Below, piece by piece: positions 8,897 through 16,845 of a DNA stretch of 64,000 bases. The notes beneath the pieces are model-generated. The model worked only from the letters and a program-made list of their open reading frames with translations, was not told where the DNA came from and ran no database searches. The DNA comes from Sphingomonas sp. (GTDB taxonomy: Bacteria; Pseudomonadota; Alphaproteobacteria; Sphingomonadales; Sphingomonadaceae): contig JAFOMG010000011.1 in the NCBI GenBank assembly GCA_017418975.1, forward strand, positions 765,931-829,930, in the 5' to 3' direction. The first letter of the stretch is position 1. Every line of letters begins with the position of its first letter. Position numbers and translations under genes: made by a program.

Positions 8897-10125
8897 GACT
8901 GACGGTCCCGTCGTGTTGCGCTGGCCGAGACCCGGTTGCGGGTCCGGCGATGAGTCTGGCCGAGCGGGGTCGGCGCGGGCGCGGGCGTGTCGCGCACGCC
9001 GGTGCCGGCGCCCGGAACGCGCGAGGCTCCGGCGGCGGCGCCGGCGAGTACCGCTTCCTGGCGCTGGATGCGCGCGACGGCTTCCGCCACGGCGGCGGCG
9101 CGAGACTGGTGCTCGGCCGGCGGCTGCCGTGCCGGGAGCGGCATGGGGGATTGCGTCCGTTCGGTATTGGTGGAGATCGTGGCGACGCGCTCGGCAAGGC
9201 GGCGCCAGAGCGTGCCGAGCCGGAAGGCGATGGCGATGCGCGCCGCCATGCCCAGCCCCGCCACCATCGCCAGCCCGAAGGCGAGCGCCGTGACGAGCAG
9301 CTCGCTGGTCGCGCCGCCGATCGGCAAGCCGGCCTGGCGGCGGGAGAGCAGGGTTGCGAGCCAGGGCTCGAGCAGCGCCAGCTCGACGCCGAGCAGGACC
9401 GTCACCGCCACCGCGCCGAGGATCGCGGCCACCAGCCCGCGCACCCAGCCCTCGAACAGGCTGCGGGTGCCCTCGAACAGCAGCAGCGCGATGAAGAGCG
9501 GCCCGAGCGCGAGCAGCAGGCCGGCAACCAGCCGCACCGAGGCATAGGCGGCGATCGTCGCGGTGAGGAAGGTGACCCGCGCGGTGCCGAGCGCGAAGGG
9601 GCCGACGATGCTGGCGGGTTCCGGATTCGCCTCGGTGGTGGTGACGGGCTGGCCATTGGTGTCGGTTCGCGTCCGGGTGGCGGCGCTGTTCGGGCCGGTT
9701 CCCAGCGCGTTGAGCGCGATCAGGGCATCGTCCACCTGTTGCAGCCGCTCGACCAGCCCGCCCGTCGCCCCCGGTATTCCCGCGGGCGCGCCGGCACTCG
9801 CGGCGAGCTCGGCCGGGCCGTGCATCGTCACGTCATAGGCCAGGGTGCGATAGGCGCCCCAGCTCGTGGCGAGCGCGAGCACGATGCCGATCTTCACCAG
9901 CGCGAGCACGCCTTCGCGGACATTGGGCGTGTCGCCGAACAGCAGGCGATAGCCGTAGAACGCCACGAACAGGGTGACGAGCCCGGTGAGCAGCAGCGAG
10001 AGCGGCGAGCCGGGTGCCGCCGCCGCCGCATAGCCCGCGGCGCCGATCGTCTGCGCCTGGCAGTCGACAAAGGTCAGGACGCTCTGCAGATAGGCGCCGT
10101 CCGCGATGCCGGAGCAGGTGTTCAT
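8893..10125 (-). CDS. virB6: VirB6/TrbL-type T4SS polytopic membrane protein
   Basis: Inner-membrane channel component of 410 residues. After a Cys-containing N-terminus (MNTCSGIADGAYLQ) there are about six hydrophobic segments: near residues 42-65, 80-97, 180-205, 205-225, 235-260 and 275-300. The C-terminus from about 330 is Ala/Pro/Arg-rich and hydrophilic. The ATG at 10125 overlaps the virB4 stop by 4 nt. Polytopic architecture and position between virB4 and virB8 support the assignment; sequence conservation in this family is generally low. Confidence 0.88.
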   Translation of the reverse strand: MNTCSGIADGAYLQSVLTFVDCQAQTIGAAGYAAAAAPGSPLSLLLTGLVTLFVAFYGYRLLFGDTPNVREGVLALVKIGIVLALATSWGAYRTLAYDVTMHGPAELAASAGAPAGIPGATGGLVERLQQVDDALIALNALGTGPNSAATRTRTDTNGQPVTTTEANPEPASIVGPFALGTARVTFLTATIAAYASVRLVAGLLLALGPLFIALLLFEGTRSLFEGWVRGLVAAILGAVAVTVLLGVELALLEPWLATLLSRRQAGLPIGGATSELLVTALAFGLAMVAGLGMAARIAIAFRLGTLWRRLAERVATISTNTERTQSPMPLPARQPPAEHQSRAAAVAEAVARIQRQEAVLAGAAAGASRVPGAGTGVRDTPAPAPTPLGQTHRRTRNRVSASATRRDRQS

Positions 10126-12476
10126 GCCACTTCCAGCAGGCGGGGCAGCCATTGCGCCGGATCCTCGCCATGCTCGGCGCGGATCTGGTCGAGCAGCCGC
10201 ACCGTGCGCTCGCGGCCGGATAGGATGGTGAGCAGCTCGCGCTCGCCGCCAAGGTTGAGCCGCGCGACGACGCTCTCGTTGCCATGCTTGATCAGGAAGC
10301 AGTGCGCATTGTCGGGCAAGGTGCGGACCAGCTCATATTCGTGCGCGGTGAGCCCGAAGCCCTCCATATAGTCGCTGGCGCGCGCCTTGGGGTTGGCCAT
10401 GAAGATCTGGGTCGCCGCCTGTTCGATGATCGCGCTCGCGATGCGGCTCTCCAGCGCATCCTGCGCGCTCTGGGTCGCGAAGCCGACGATGCCGTTGCGC
10501 TTGCGGATCGTCTTCTCCCAGTCCTTGATCCGGCGGACGAACACATCGTCGTCGAGCGCCTTCCAGCCCTCGTCGACCACGATGATCGCCGGCGTGCCGT
10601 CCAGCCGTTCCTCCACGCGGTGGAAAAGATACATCATGGCGGGCGTGCGGACTGCCGGATCGTCGAGGATCTGGGTCATGTCGAAGCCGACCGTCTGGGC
10701 GGTCAGGTCGGTCCGGTCCTCGGCATTGTCGAACAGCCAGGCCCGTTCGCCGTCGCCCCACCAGGCGCGCAGCCGCGCCCACAGGTCGGCGCCGTGCGGG
10801 CGGTGGCTGCCCCGGAACAGCTCGACCAGGTGGCGCAGCCGGCGCTGCTCGCGCGGCTGGCCGAAATTGGCGTCGATCGCGTCCTTGATCTGGGCGAGCT
10901 CGTCGATGTCCGCGCCGCCGGCCAGCAGCGCCACCCAGTCGATCAGGAACTGGCGGTTGGCCGGATCGTCCTCCATCTGCAGCGGATTGAGGCCCGAGGG
11001 CGCGCCGGGGCGCAGCAGGTCGTAGCGCCCGCCGATCGCGCGCAGAAAGGGCTCCGCGCCGCGATCCTTGTCGAAGAAGATGATGCGGGGCTCGAACTTG
11101 CGGCTCTGCGCGAGCAGGAAGTTGAGCACCACCGTCTTGCCCGAGCCCGAGGGGCCGATCACGGTGAAGTTGCCGAGATCGCCATGGTGGAAATTGAAGT
11201 GATAGGGCCCCGCGGCGGTGGTCTCGAGCAGAGTCACCGCATCGCCCCAATGGTTTCCCGCCGCCTTGCCCTGGGGCAGGTTGTGGCCGTTGGCGAAGCC
11301 GGCGAAATTGGCGGTGGAGATCAGCCCGCGCCGGGCGATATACTTGAAGTTCCCGGGAAACTGGGCCCAGAAGGCGGGTTCGAGCGCGATCTCCTCGCGC
11401 ACCGCGATGATGCCGAGATCGGCCAGCGTCGCCTGCACCTCGGCCACGCCCCGATCGACTTCCGCCAGCGTCTGCCCGCGGATCGCGATCGTCATGTGGT
11501 GCTCGCCAAAGCCGGCGCGCCCCGCGGCGACGTCGTCCTTGGCGCTGGACAGGTCGGCGCGCAGGCTGACCGCCTCGTCCTCGGCCGAGCGCATCCGCCG
11601 GAGCGCCAGGTTCATCCGCGACAGCGCCGCCTGGCGCTCGACGAAGCCGAAGCTCTGCGCGATCGTGATCTCGAAGGGCAGGCGAAGCAGCTCGTCGAGC
11701 ATGCCCGGCGCCGATTGGCCCGGATAGTCCTTGATCGAGACGATCGCCGCGAAGCTGCGCGGACTGGGGCCGGCGGTGCCGAGCTCGATCGCCTCCTGGC
11801 CGAAGCTGATCCGGCGATAGGGCAGATAGGCGCCGGCATCCTGCATCGGCAGCAGCACGGGCCGAACCTCGCCATTGTAGAGTGAGGACAGGAATTCGAG
11901 CGGCTCCGAGCAATTGCCCTGCGGCGTCGGGTAGACCGAGAGCAGCCGCGGCTCGTAGCTGCCGAGCGCGGCGGTCAATGCCTCGCGGGCGGTGTCGAGC
12001 GCGCGCAGATCATGCGCGCTATTGGCCGCCGCCGGGCTGCCGCGCAGGCGATCGAGGAGGCCCATCCGGCCCTGGAGCGGGCGGCGGATCAGGGTGAGGA
12101 ACAGGTCGTTGGTATAGAGCCGGCGCTCCGCCAGCCGCGCGCGCCAGGCCGCGTCGAGCCGGGCCGAGAAGGCATCGGGGAACGTGGCTTCGAGCTCGGG
12201 CTCGATCGCGCGGCGCACCACATGATAATAGACGGCGAAGCGCGAGGAGCCGATCGACTGCAGCATCGCGTCGCGCAGCCGCTTGCGATAGTTCAGCTCC
12301 TCGGTGTCCGCCGTCTCGAAGAGCAGGCCGCGCAGATGGACGACCTGGAGCAGCATGCCGTCGCGCGTCTCGACGGTGTGATCGTCGACATGGCGCGCAT
12401 AGGGCAGATGCCGTCCGGCGGGTGCTTCGCGCGCGACGACCTTGGGATCGCGCGTCAGGGCCGGTAGGAGTTGCAT
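10122..12476 (-). CDS. virB4: VirB4-type T4SS ATPase
   Basis: Main energising ATPase of the secretion channel and pilus, 784 residues. Walker A GPSGSGKT is at about 441-448; the Walker B strand is IIVVDEGW near residue 640, followed by the arginine-rich and Gln motifs (RKRNGIVGFATQS). The ATG at 12476 is preferred over one at 12530: it gives the usual N-terminus (LLPALTRDPKVVAREAPAG) and a 22-nt overlap with virB3, while the longer form would lie deep inside virB3. Complete compared with the family. Confidence 0.95.
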   Translation of the reverse strand: MQLLPALTRDPKVVAREAPAGRHLPYARHVDDHTVETRDGMLLQVVHLRGLLFETADTEELNYRKRLRDAMLQSIGSSRFAVYYHVVRRAIEPELEATFPDAFSARLDAAWRARLAERRLYTNDLFLTLIRRPLQGRMGLLDRLRGSPAAANSAHDLRALDTAREALTAALGSYEPRLLSVYPTPQGNCSEPLEFLSSLYNGEVRPVLLPMQDAGAYLPYRRISFGQEAIELGTAGPSPRSFAAIVSIKDYPGQSAPGMLDELLRLPFEITIAQSFGFVERQAALSRMNLALRRMRSAEDEAVSLRADLSSAKDDVAAGRAGFGEHHMTIAIRGQTLAEVDRGVAEVQATLADLGIIAVREEIALEPAFWAQFPGNFKYIARRGLISTANFAGFANGHNLPQGKAAGNHWGDAVTLLETTAAGPYHFNFHHGDLGNFTVIGPSGSGKTVVLNFLLAQSRKFEPRIIFFDKDRGAEPFLRAIGGRYDLLRPGAPSGLNPLQMEDDPANRQFLIDWVALLAGGADIDELAQIKDAIDANFGQPREQRRLRHLVELFRGSHRPHGADLWARLRAWWGDGERAWLFDNAEDRTDLTAQTVGFDMTQILDDPAVRTPAMMYLFHRVEERLDGTPAIIVVDEGWKALDDDVFVRRIKDWEKTIRKRNGIVGFATQSAQDALESRIASAIIEQAATQIFMANPKARASDYMEGFGLTAHEYELVRTLPDNAHCFLIKHGNESVVARLNLGGERELLTILSGRERTVRLLDQIRAEHGEDPAQWLPRLLEVA

Positions 12477-12739
12477 TGCCAGATCTTGTGGTTGCGGACG
12501 CGCGGGCAGCGGCTCATCCGCGCCAGCCACAGATCGAAGAAGCGCGGCTCACGCAGGCAGGCGAGCACGCCGATCAGGTGCACGACGAGCGCCGCGACCA
12601 GCGCCCAGGCCGATTTGAAGATCAGGAACAGCTCGGTCGCCACGATCGCATTGGCGACGAAATAGCTATAGGTGACGCCCGCGAACATCTGCGGGCGAGT
12701 GAGGGCCACGAACAGCGGGTCACGCTCCAGTCCGTTCAT
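12455..12739 (-). CDS. virB3: VirB3/TrbD-type T4SS protein
   Basis: Small inner-membrane protein of 94 residues starting MNGLERDPLFVALTRPQM, the typical VirB3 N-terminus. Two closely spaced hydrophobic stretches cover about residues 18-62 (FVANAIVATELFLIF and ALVAALVVHLIGVLAC), followed by a basic cytoplasmic tail with FDLWLARMSRCP. Its ATG lies 1 nt after the virB2 stop and its end overlaps virB4 by 22 nt, a junction at which VirB3 and VirB4 are fused in some relatives. Confidence 0.92.
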   Translation of the reverse strand: MNGLERDPLFVALTRPQMFAGVTYSYFVANAIVATELFLIFKSAWALVAALVVHLIGVLACLREPRFFDLWLARMSRCPRVRNHKIWQCNSYRP

Positions 12740-12740
12740 G

Positions 12741-13070
12741 CTATTGTCCCAGCTGGGCGCTCGCCTGGATGCCCGCGACGATGCTCGCGGCGCCGAACAG
12801 GATGAAGCAGCCGAGAATGACGGTGGCGCCATAGCGCCAGTTGATCCGGCCGGTGAGCATCATCAGCCCGACCGCGGCAACCGCGATCACCGCCACGACG
12901 GTTGCCACCGTGCCGAGCAGCGTGCCCTCGATCCAATGCACCGCGCCGACGATCACGCCCGAGCCCGCGGGGTCGGAACCCAGATCCTGGGCAAGGGCCG
13001 CCATCGGAAGGGCCGTGACCGCGGCCAACCCGATGCGCAGCGACCGGAACGCGAATGACTTGACCAGCAA
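12741..13070 (-). CDS. virB2: VirB2/TrbC-type major pilin
   Basis: Pilin precursor of 109 residues, first gene of the T4SS operon. A TTG start at 13070 is chosen because a strong ribosome-binding sequence (AAGGGGGTGG) lies just upstream and the reading then begins with a full signal peptide (SLRIGLAAVTALPMAALAQ). The mature protein has two hydrophobic helices (about residues 48-72 and 84-104) joined by a GRINWRYGAT loop, the canonical VirB2 layout. It is clearly homologous to the gene at the distal end of the operon. Confidence 0.92.
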   Translation of the reverse strand: MLVKSFAFRSLRIGLAAVTALPMAALAQDLGSDPAGSGVIVGAVHWIEGTLLGTVATVVAVIAVAAVGLMMLTGRINWRYGATVILGCFILFGAASIVAGIQASAQLGQ

Positions 13071-13406
13071 AGATCCACCCCCTTGATTCGAGGTGCAATA
13101 CTGACGTTAGGAACGATACTTGCCAATGGGCTGATGGACAAATTCGACGGCTCCGCGCGTGGCGGTTCCTCCATCGGGAACTTTGCGGATACCGTGGCGG
13201 AACCAGGCCGTGCCGAAATATCTAGGCGCTTTCATCGAAAGCTGCATGCGTTCGTCCATCCGCGGACGAAGCCCGCCGGCATTTCGGTGCTGTCGCCAAT
13301 CTGAAATGATCGGGCCGTACGGGCGACGACAGGTGCAGCATCGGGCTCGCCGCCACCTCGCATAGGAAAGACGCCGCCGATCGCGAACATTGCCACAGAG
13401 AGACGG
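13071..13406. promoter_or_regulatory. Divergent intergenic region between virB operon and MFS gene
   Basis: These 336 bases hold no convincing gene; short open frames here lack codon bias and family features. The region must contain the promoter of the virB operon (leftward) and of the GPH transporter (rightward). I see the virB2 ribosome-binding sequence at about 13074-13086 and AGAGAGACGG just before the transporter ATG, but no convincing -35/-10 pair or operator. Confidence 0.6.
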
Positions 13407-14852
13407 ATGCTCGCCTATTCGTCCGGCAATTTCGGCAAGGCCCTGGTGTTCGGCGGGGCGGATCTGACGATCCTGTTCCTGCTGACCGACGTGCTGGGGC
13501 TGAACGGCGCCCGGGCGGCGGGACTGATGCTGTTCGCGGTGCTGGGCGATCTGGTGTTCGATCTGCTCGCGGCCCGGCTCGTCCTCCATTGGCGGGCGGC
13601 GGGGCGGGGCTATCGCTGGACCCTTGCCCTGGCCGCGCTGCCTTGCGGGGCGGCCTTCGGGCTGATCTACGCAATGCCGGCGCTGGGCCTGCATCGCGCC
13701 TGGATGCTCGCGGCGGCGATCCTGATTTTCCGCGGCGCCTATGCGGTGGTCGACGTGCCGCACAATGCGCTGATGGCGCAGGTCAGCCGCGACAGCCGGG
13801 CGCGCGGGCGCGTCTCCGGCTACCGGCTGTTCTTCAGCACCGCGAGCGCATTGGTCATCGCCGCAACGCTCACGCCGCTGGTGCAGCAAGCGGGACGGAC
13901 CGGGCATTTCGGCGCGCTGGCGTTCACCGGGATCGGTGCCGGCCTGGCCTTTGCGCTGACCATGTTGCTGTGCGCCTGGGCTTCGGGCGGGCGCGGCGAA
14001 AGCGGCACGGCCTCCGCGCTGCGCGGCGATCGCGTCGCCGTTCCGCTGCGCGACCCGATGGTGCTGGCGATGGGCGCGCTGGCCCTGCTCACCGGCTTCG
14101 CCATGCCGTGTTTCGGCCGGATGCTGATGTATCTGGGAACCTATGTCGTCGATCGACCGCGCGCGGTCCCCCTGCTGCTTGCCGCGCTGACGGCGGGGCA
14201 GTTCGGCGGCGTGCTCGCCTGGACCGCGCTGACCCACCGCTTCAGCAAGAGCCGCCTGCTCGGTGCGGGGCATGCGGTGAGTGCGCTGGGCCTGCTCTGC
14301 TTCGCCCTGTGCCTGGCCTGGCCGGCGGGGCAGGTGGCCGGCGCGGCGCTGATCGGCTTCGGCTTTGCGAGCGTGTTCATGCTGCCCTGGGGCCTGCTTG
14401 CAGACGCGATCGACGTCGTCGAATGGCGGCATGGCCGGCGGTTCGAGACGGGGCTGTTCGCGTTCTACCTGGTCCTGGTGAAGGCCAGCGGCGCCGCGTC
14501 GACAGCCATGATCGGCTGGGTGCTGAACGCGCTCGGCTACGTCCCCGGCGCAATCCAGCCAGCCGGGGTGCGCCTCGGCATGCTCGGCCTCGGCCTGGGC
14601 GTGCCGCTTGCCGGCGCGCTGCTGGCGATGCTGCTGCTCGGGCGCTTCGCGCTCGACCATGGCCGCCATGCGCGGCTGCTGCGCGCGCTGGGGCGGCGTC
14701 AGGCCGGGGCGGAACCGGTCTCGGGATTGAACCGGGGATTGGAGGAATCGAGTGGCGAGGGCGTCACCCTGGCGGGCGGCGCCGCGCTTTCCGCCCAGGC
14801 GCGGCAGAGCATGTCGCGCAACATCGCCGCGCCCGCGGCGGTGCGCTCGTAG
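13407..14852 (+). CDS. GPH-family MFS sugar:cation symporter
   Basis: Integral membrane transporter of 481 residues with about twelve hydrophobic segments. The N-terminal AYSSGNFGKALVF and the loop DVPHNALMAQVSRDSRARGRVSGYR (about residues 115-140) are typical of the glycoside-pentoside-hexuronide:cation symporter family, as is LLADAIDVVEWRHGRRFETG near residue 330. The last 50 residues are hydrophilic and lie antisense to the end of the nuclease gene. The substrate cannot be read from sequence; the neighbours suggest a sugar or sugar-containing nutrient. The ATG is supported by AGAGAGACGG upstream. Confidence 0.88.
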   Translation: MLAYSSGNFGKALVFGGADLTILFLLTDVLGLNGARAAGLMLFAVLGDLVFDLLAARLVLHWRAAGRGYRWTLALAALPCGAAFGLIYAMPALGLHRAWMLAAAILIFRGAYAVVDVPHNALMAQVSRDSRARGRVSGYRLFFSTASALVIAATLTPLVQQAGRTGHFGALAFTGIGAGLAFALTMLLCAWASGGRGESGTASALRGDRVAVPLRDPMVLAMGALALLTGFAMPCFGRMLMYLGTYVVDRPRAVPLLLAALTAGQFGGVLAWTALTHRFSKSRLLGAGHAVSALGLLCFALCLAWPAGQVAGAALIGFGFASVFMLPWGLLADAIDVVEWRHGRRFETGLFAFYLVLVKASGAASTAMIGWVLNALGYVPGAIQPAGVRLGMLGLGLGVPLAGALLAMLLLGRFALDHGRHARLLRALGRRQAGAEPVSGLNRGLEESSGEGVTLAGGAALSAQARQSMSRNIAAPAAVRS

Positions 14853-15676
14853 ACCAGGGCGCGGACGTCCTTGTCGGCCATGTTGCCGAAGCCGTCGCGC
14901 TTCTCGAGCCGGTAGACCGTCTCCACCCGATCGCCCGACTGATCGAGAAAGGCGAGCACCGCGTCGAACATGTCGCCATGGAGATGCGCCGGCGCGCCGA
15001 TCCGGGGCAGGATGTCCGCGGCGGTGAGCCCGATGCCGTCGACGAAGCGGCTCTCGAACCGCCCATGGATGCTGCGGTCGCGGGTATAGTCGTTCGGATT
15101 GGGGCCCAGCCAGCCGTCCGAATGCACCGAGTTGTGCAGCGGCTGCGCGCCGTCACCGATATAATGGCCGAGCCGGATCGCCTGGAACGCGCAATGCTGC
15201 TCGGGAATCGATGCGTCGCCGCCGCTCGCCTGCGCCGCGCGGATCGCGCGCATGCAGACGATCAGCCGCTCATAGGCTTCCATCGCCGCATAGGGCAGTG
15301 TGCCGGTCCAGCGGACATTGGTGCGCGCGGCGGTGGCCGGATCGCTCCGCTTGATCCTCTCATAGCGCTTGTAGAGCGCGAGGATGAATTCATAGCGTGA
15401 TCGCGGGATCGGTTTCAGAAAGGCGAACTGCTCGCGGAACCAGCCATGGTTCGGGTCTTCCTCGATCTTCGAAAAGCCTTCCGCGTCCCCGCGCCAGCCG
15501 TCCGGCAGGGCGGCGGAGGCCGAGATATAGTCGACATGGCGGCGCAGAAAGGCCGGACCGCCATCGGGTATCGCCTGAATCGCCGCGCGGTCGATCACCG
15601 CATGTCCCGTGCCGCCCCAGGCATGGGCGAGGGTGGGGCACAGCGTGAGAGCGGCGGCCAGGGCGAGGCGGCGCAT
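14699..15676 (-). CDS. S1/P1-type secreted nuclease
   Basis: Exported zinc nuclease of 325 residues expected to cut single-stranded nucleic acids or remove 3'-phosphate in the periplasm. The start at 15676 is chosen over one 15 nt upstream because AAAGGAACCGTC gives it a ribosome site and a proper signal peptide ending AHA. Cleavage there exposes Trp-Gly-Gly-Thr-Gly-His; an N-terminal Trp is a zinc ligand in P1-type nucleases. Further zinc-binding motifs are HVDYI (about residue 48), HYIGDGAQPLHN (about 173-184) and the HGRFES region near 205. It is the last gene of the TonB-receptor operon and overlaps the convergent transporter gene by 154 bp. Exact substrate is unknown. Confidence 0.87.
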   Translation of the reverse strand: MRRLALAAALTLCPTLAHAWGGTGHAVIDRAAIQAIPDGGPAFLRRHVDYISASAALPDGWRGDAEGFSKIEEDPNHGWFREQFAFLKPIPRSRYEFILALYKRYERIKRSDPATAARTNVRWTGTLPYAAMEAYERLIVCMRAIRAAQASGGDASIPEQHCAFQAIRLGHYIGDGAQPLHNSVHSDGWLGPNPNDYTRDRSIHGRFESRFVDGIGLTAADILPRIGAPAHLHGDMFDAVLAFLDQSGDRVETVYRLEKRDGFGNMADKDVRALVYERTAAGAAMLRDMLCRAWAESAAPPARVTPSPLDSSNPRFNPETGSAPA

Positions 15677-15687
15677 GACGGTTCCTT

Positions 15688-16845
15688 TCACGGATCGAGG
15701 GGATCGCGCGGATCGACGCGCTCGGACGTCCGATACGGGCGGAACACCAGTTCGTTCGGCGACACCCGGCGCACGACCTTGCCGGGCTGATAGCCGAGCT
15801 CGGCGGCGTTGCGCTCGGTGAACCTGGCGCTTTCGATATAGGCGCTCTGCAGGGGATTGCAGACGATCACCGTCTCCGCTTCCGGCGGCGCGCCGATCCG
15901 CGCGAGCAGCCGGCCGGCGTTGCGCAGGTTGGTGGTGGTGTGGCGGGCATAGGGCTCGATGATGATCGCTTCCGCGGGGACGCCGTAGCGCTCGATCAGC
16001 GCCTTGCGCATCTCGTCGGCCTCGGTGAAAGGCGTTGCGCGGGGGTGCGCCCGGCCGCCGGTGACCAGGATGAAGGCGATGTCGCCCTGGGCGAAACGGC
16101 GCGCGGCGAGGCGCAGATGATATTTGCCGAACGGGCTGAGCGGCTCGCCCTCGATCTCGGGCCCGACGCCGGTGACGATCATCGCGCTATAGCGATAGCG
16201 GCGCCAGTCGAGCGCCTTCGCCCGCGCCAGCGCCGCGGCGTTGGCGCCGCCGGTCAGCGGTTCATGGCCGATCGCATCGGTGCGGTCGCTCATGTCGAGC
16301 AGCGCGAGCGCATAGTCGATGCTGGGATCGAGCCGCTGTGCCGATCCGGCGCGGGGCGTCTCGGCGATCCAGTCGGCGGCCTGGAGGCGCGCCCGGTGAT
16401 CCTGGGGCGAGACGGTGCCCGGGCCATCGATCGCCGTGGTGGGGGTAGCCCCCAGCGCATAGGTCCCCACGATCATGTTGATGCCCGCGATCTCGCGATC
16501 CACCTGCGCGGCGGGGCCATCGTCCGCGGCGGGAAGGCCCTGCGCCTGTGCAACGGCGCGGCGCACCGCATCCGCTTCGCGATCGCTCCAGAGCAGCGCC
16601 TGCGCGCGACAGGCGAGATCGGTGCCGCATGCGGCGCGGCGCTCCTGCCGGGCGCGCAGCACGCTTTCCATGCCGGGCGCCCGGGCGATCCGCTCGAGCA
16701 CCGCCGGATCGCGCCCGGCCGCATCGAGCAATGGGAAGAGCCGCGCGGACAGTGCCGCCATCACCCCGTCGTCCACCGCCCCGGCCGAAGCCGGGGCGGC
16801 GAGCACCGTCACCGCGAGCGCGGCGGCGGAGAGCATGGCGCGCAT
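15688..16845 (-). CDS. Exported YdcF/ElyC-type (DUF218) protein
   Basis: Protein of 385 residues with a signal peptide (MRAMLSAAALAVTVLAAPASAG) and a C-terminal DUF218 domain, about residues 210-375, recognised by YSAMIVTGVG, FILVTGGRAHP, TEADEMRKALIERYGVPAEAIIIEPYARHTTTNLRNAG and a late VCNPLQSAYIESARF. The middle (about 40-200) is unassigned. Its ATG overlaps the receptor stop by one base (TGATG), so it is coupled to the receptor, and the nuclease gene follows 11 nt later. DUF218 proteins have poorly known roles in envelope metabolism. Being exported and tied to a TonB receptor and a nuclease, this one may handle a periplasmic substrate; that is inference. Confidence 0.82.
   Translation of the reverse strand: MRAMLSAAALAVTVLAAPASAGAVDDGVMAALSARLFPLLDAAGRDPAVLERIARAPGMESVLRARQERRAACGTDLACRAQALLWSDREADAVRRAVAQAQGLPAADDGPAAQVDREIAGINMIVGTYALGATPTTAIDGPGTVSPQDHRARLQAADWIAETPRAGSAQRLDPSIDYALALLDMSDRTDAIGHEPLTGGANAAALARAKALDWRRYRYSAMIVTGVGPEIEGEPLSPFGKYHLRLAARRFAQGDIAFILVTGGRAHPRATPFTEADEMRKALIERYGVPAEAIIIEPYARHTTTNLRNAGRLLARIGAPPEAETVIVCNPLQSAYIESARFTERNAAELGYQPGKVVRRVSPNELVFRPYRTSERVDPRDPLDP

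Noticed and set aside
13083-13304. Small plus-strand frame upstream of the transporter
   Set aside because: The 73-codon frame has no ribosome site or recognisable features and lies in the divergent promoter region.
13107-14669. Long open frame on the minus strand opposite the GPH transporter
   Set aside because: Its peptide is Arg/Gln/His/Pro-rich without domains, as expected from the complement of a high-GC gene; the plus-strand frame encodes a clear 12-helix transporter.
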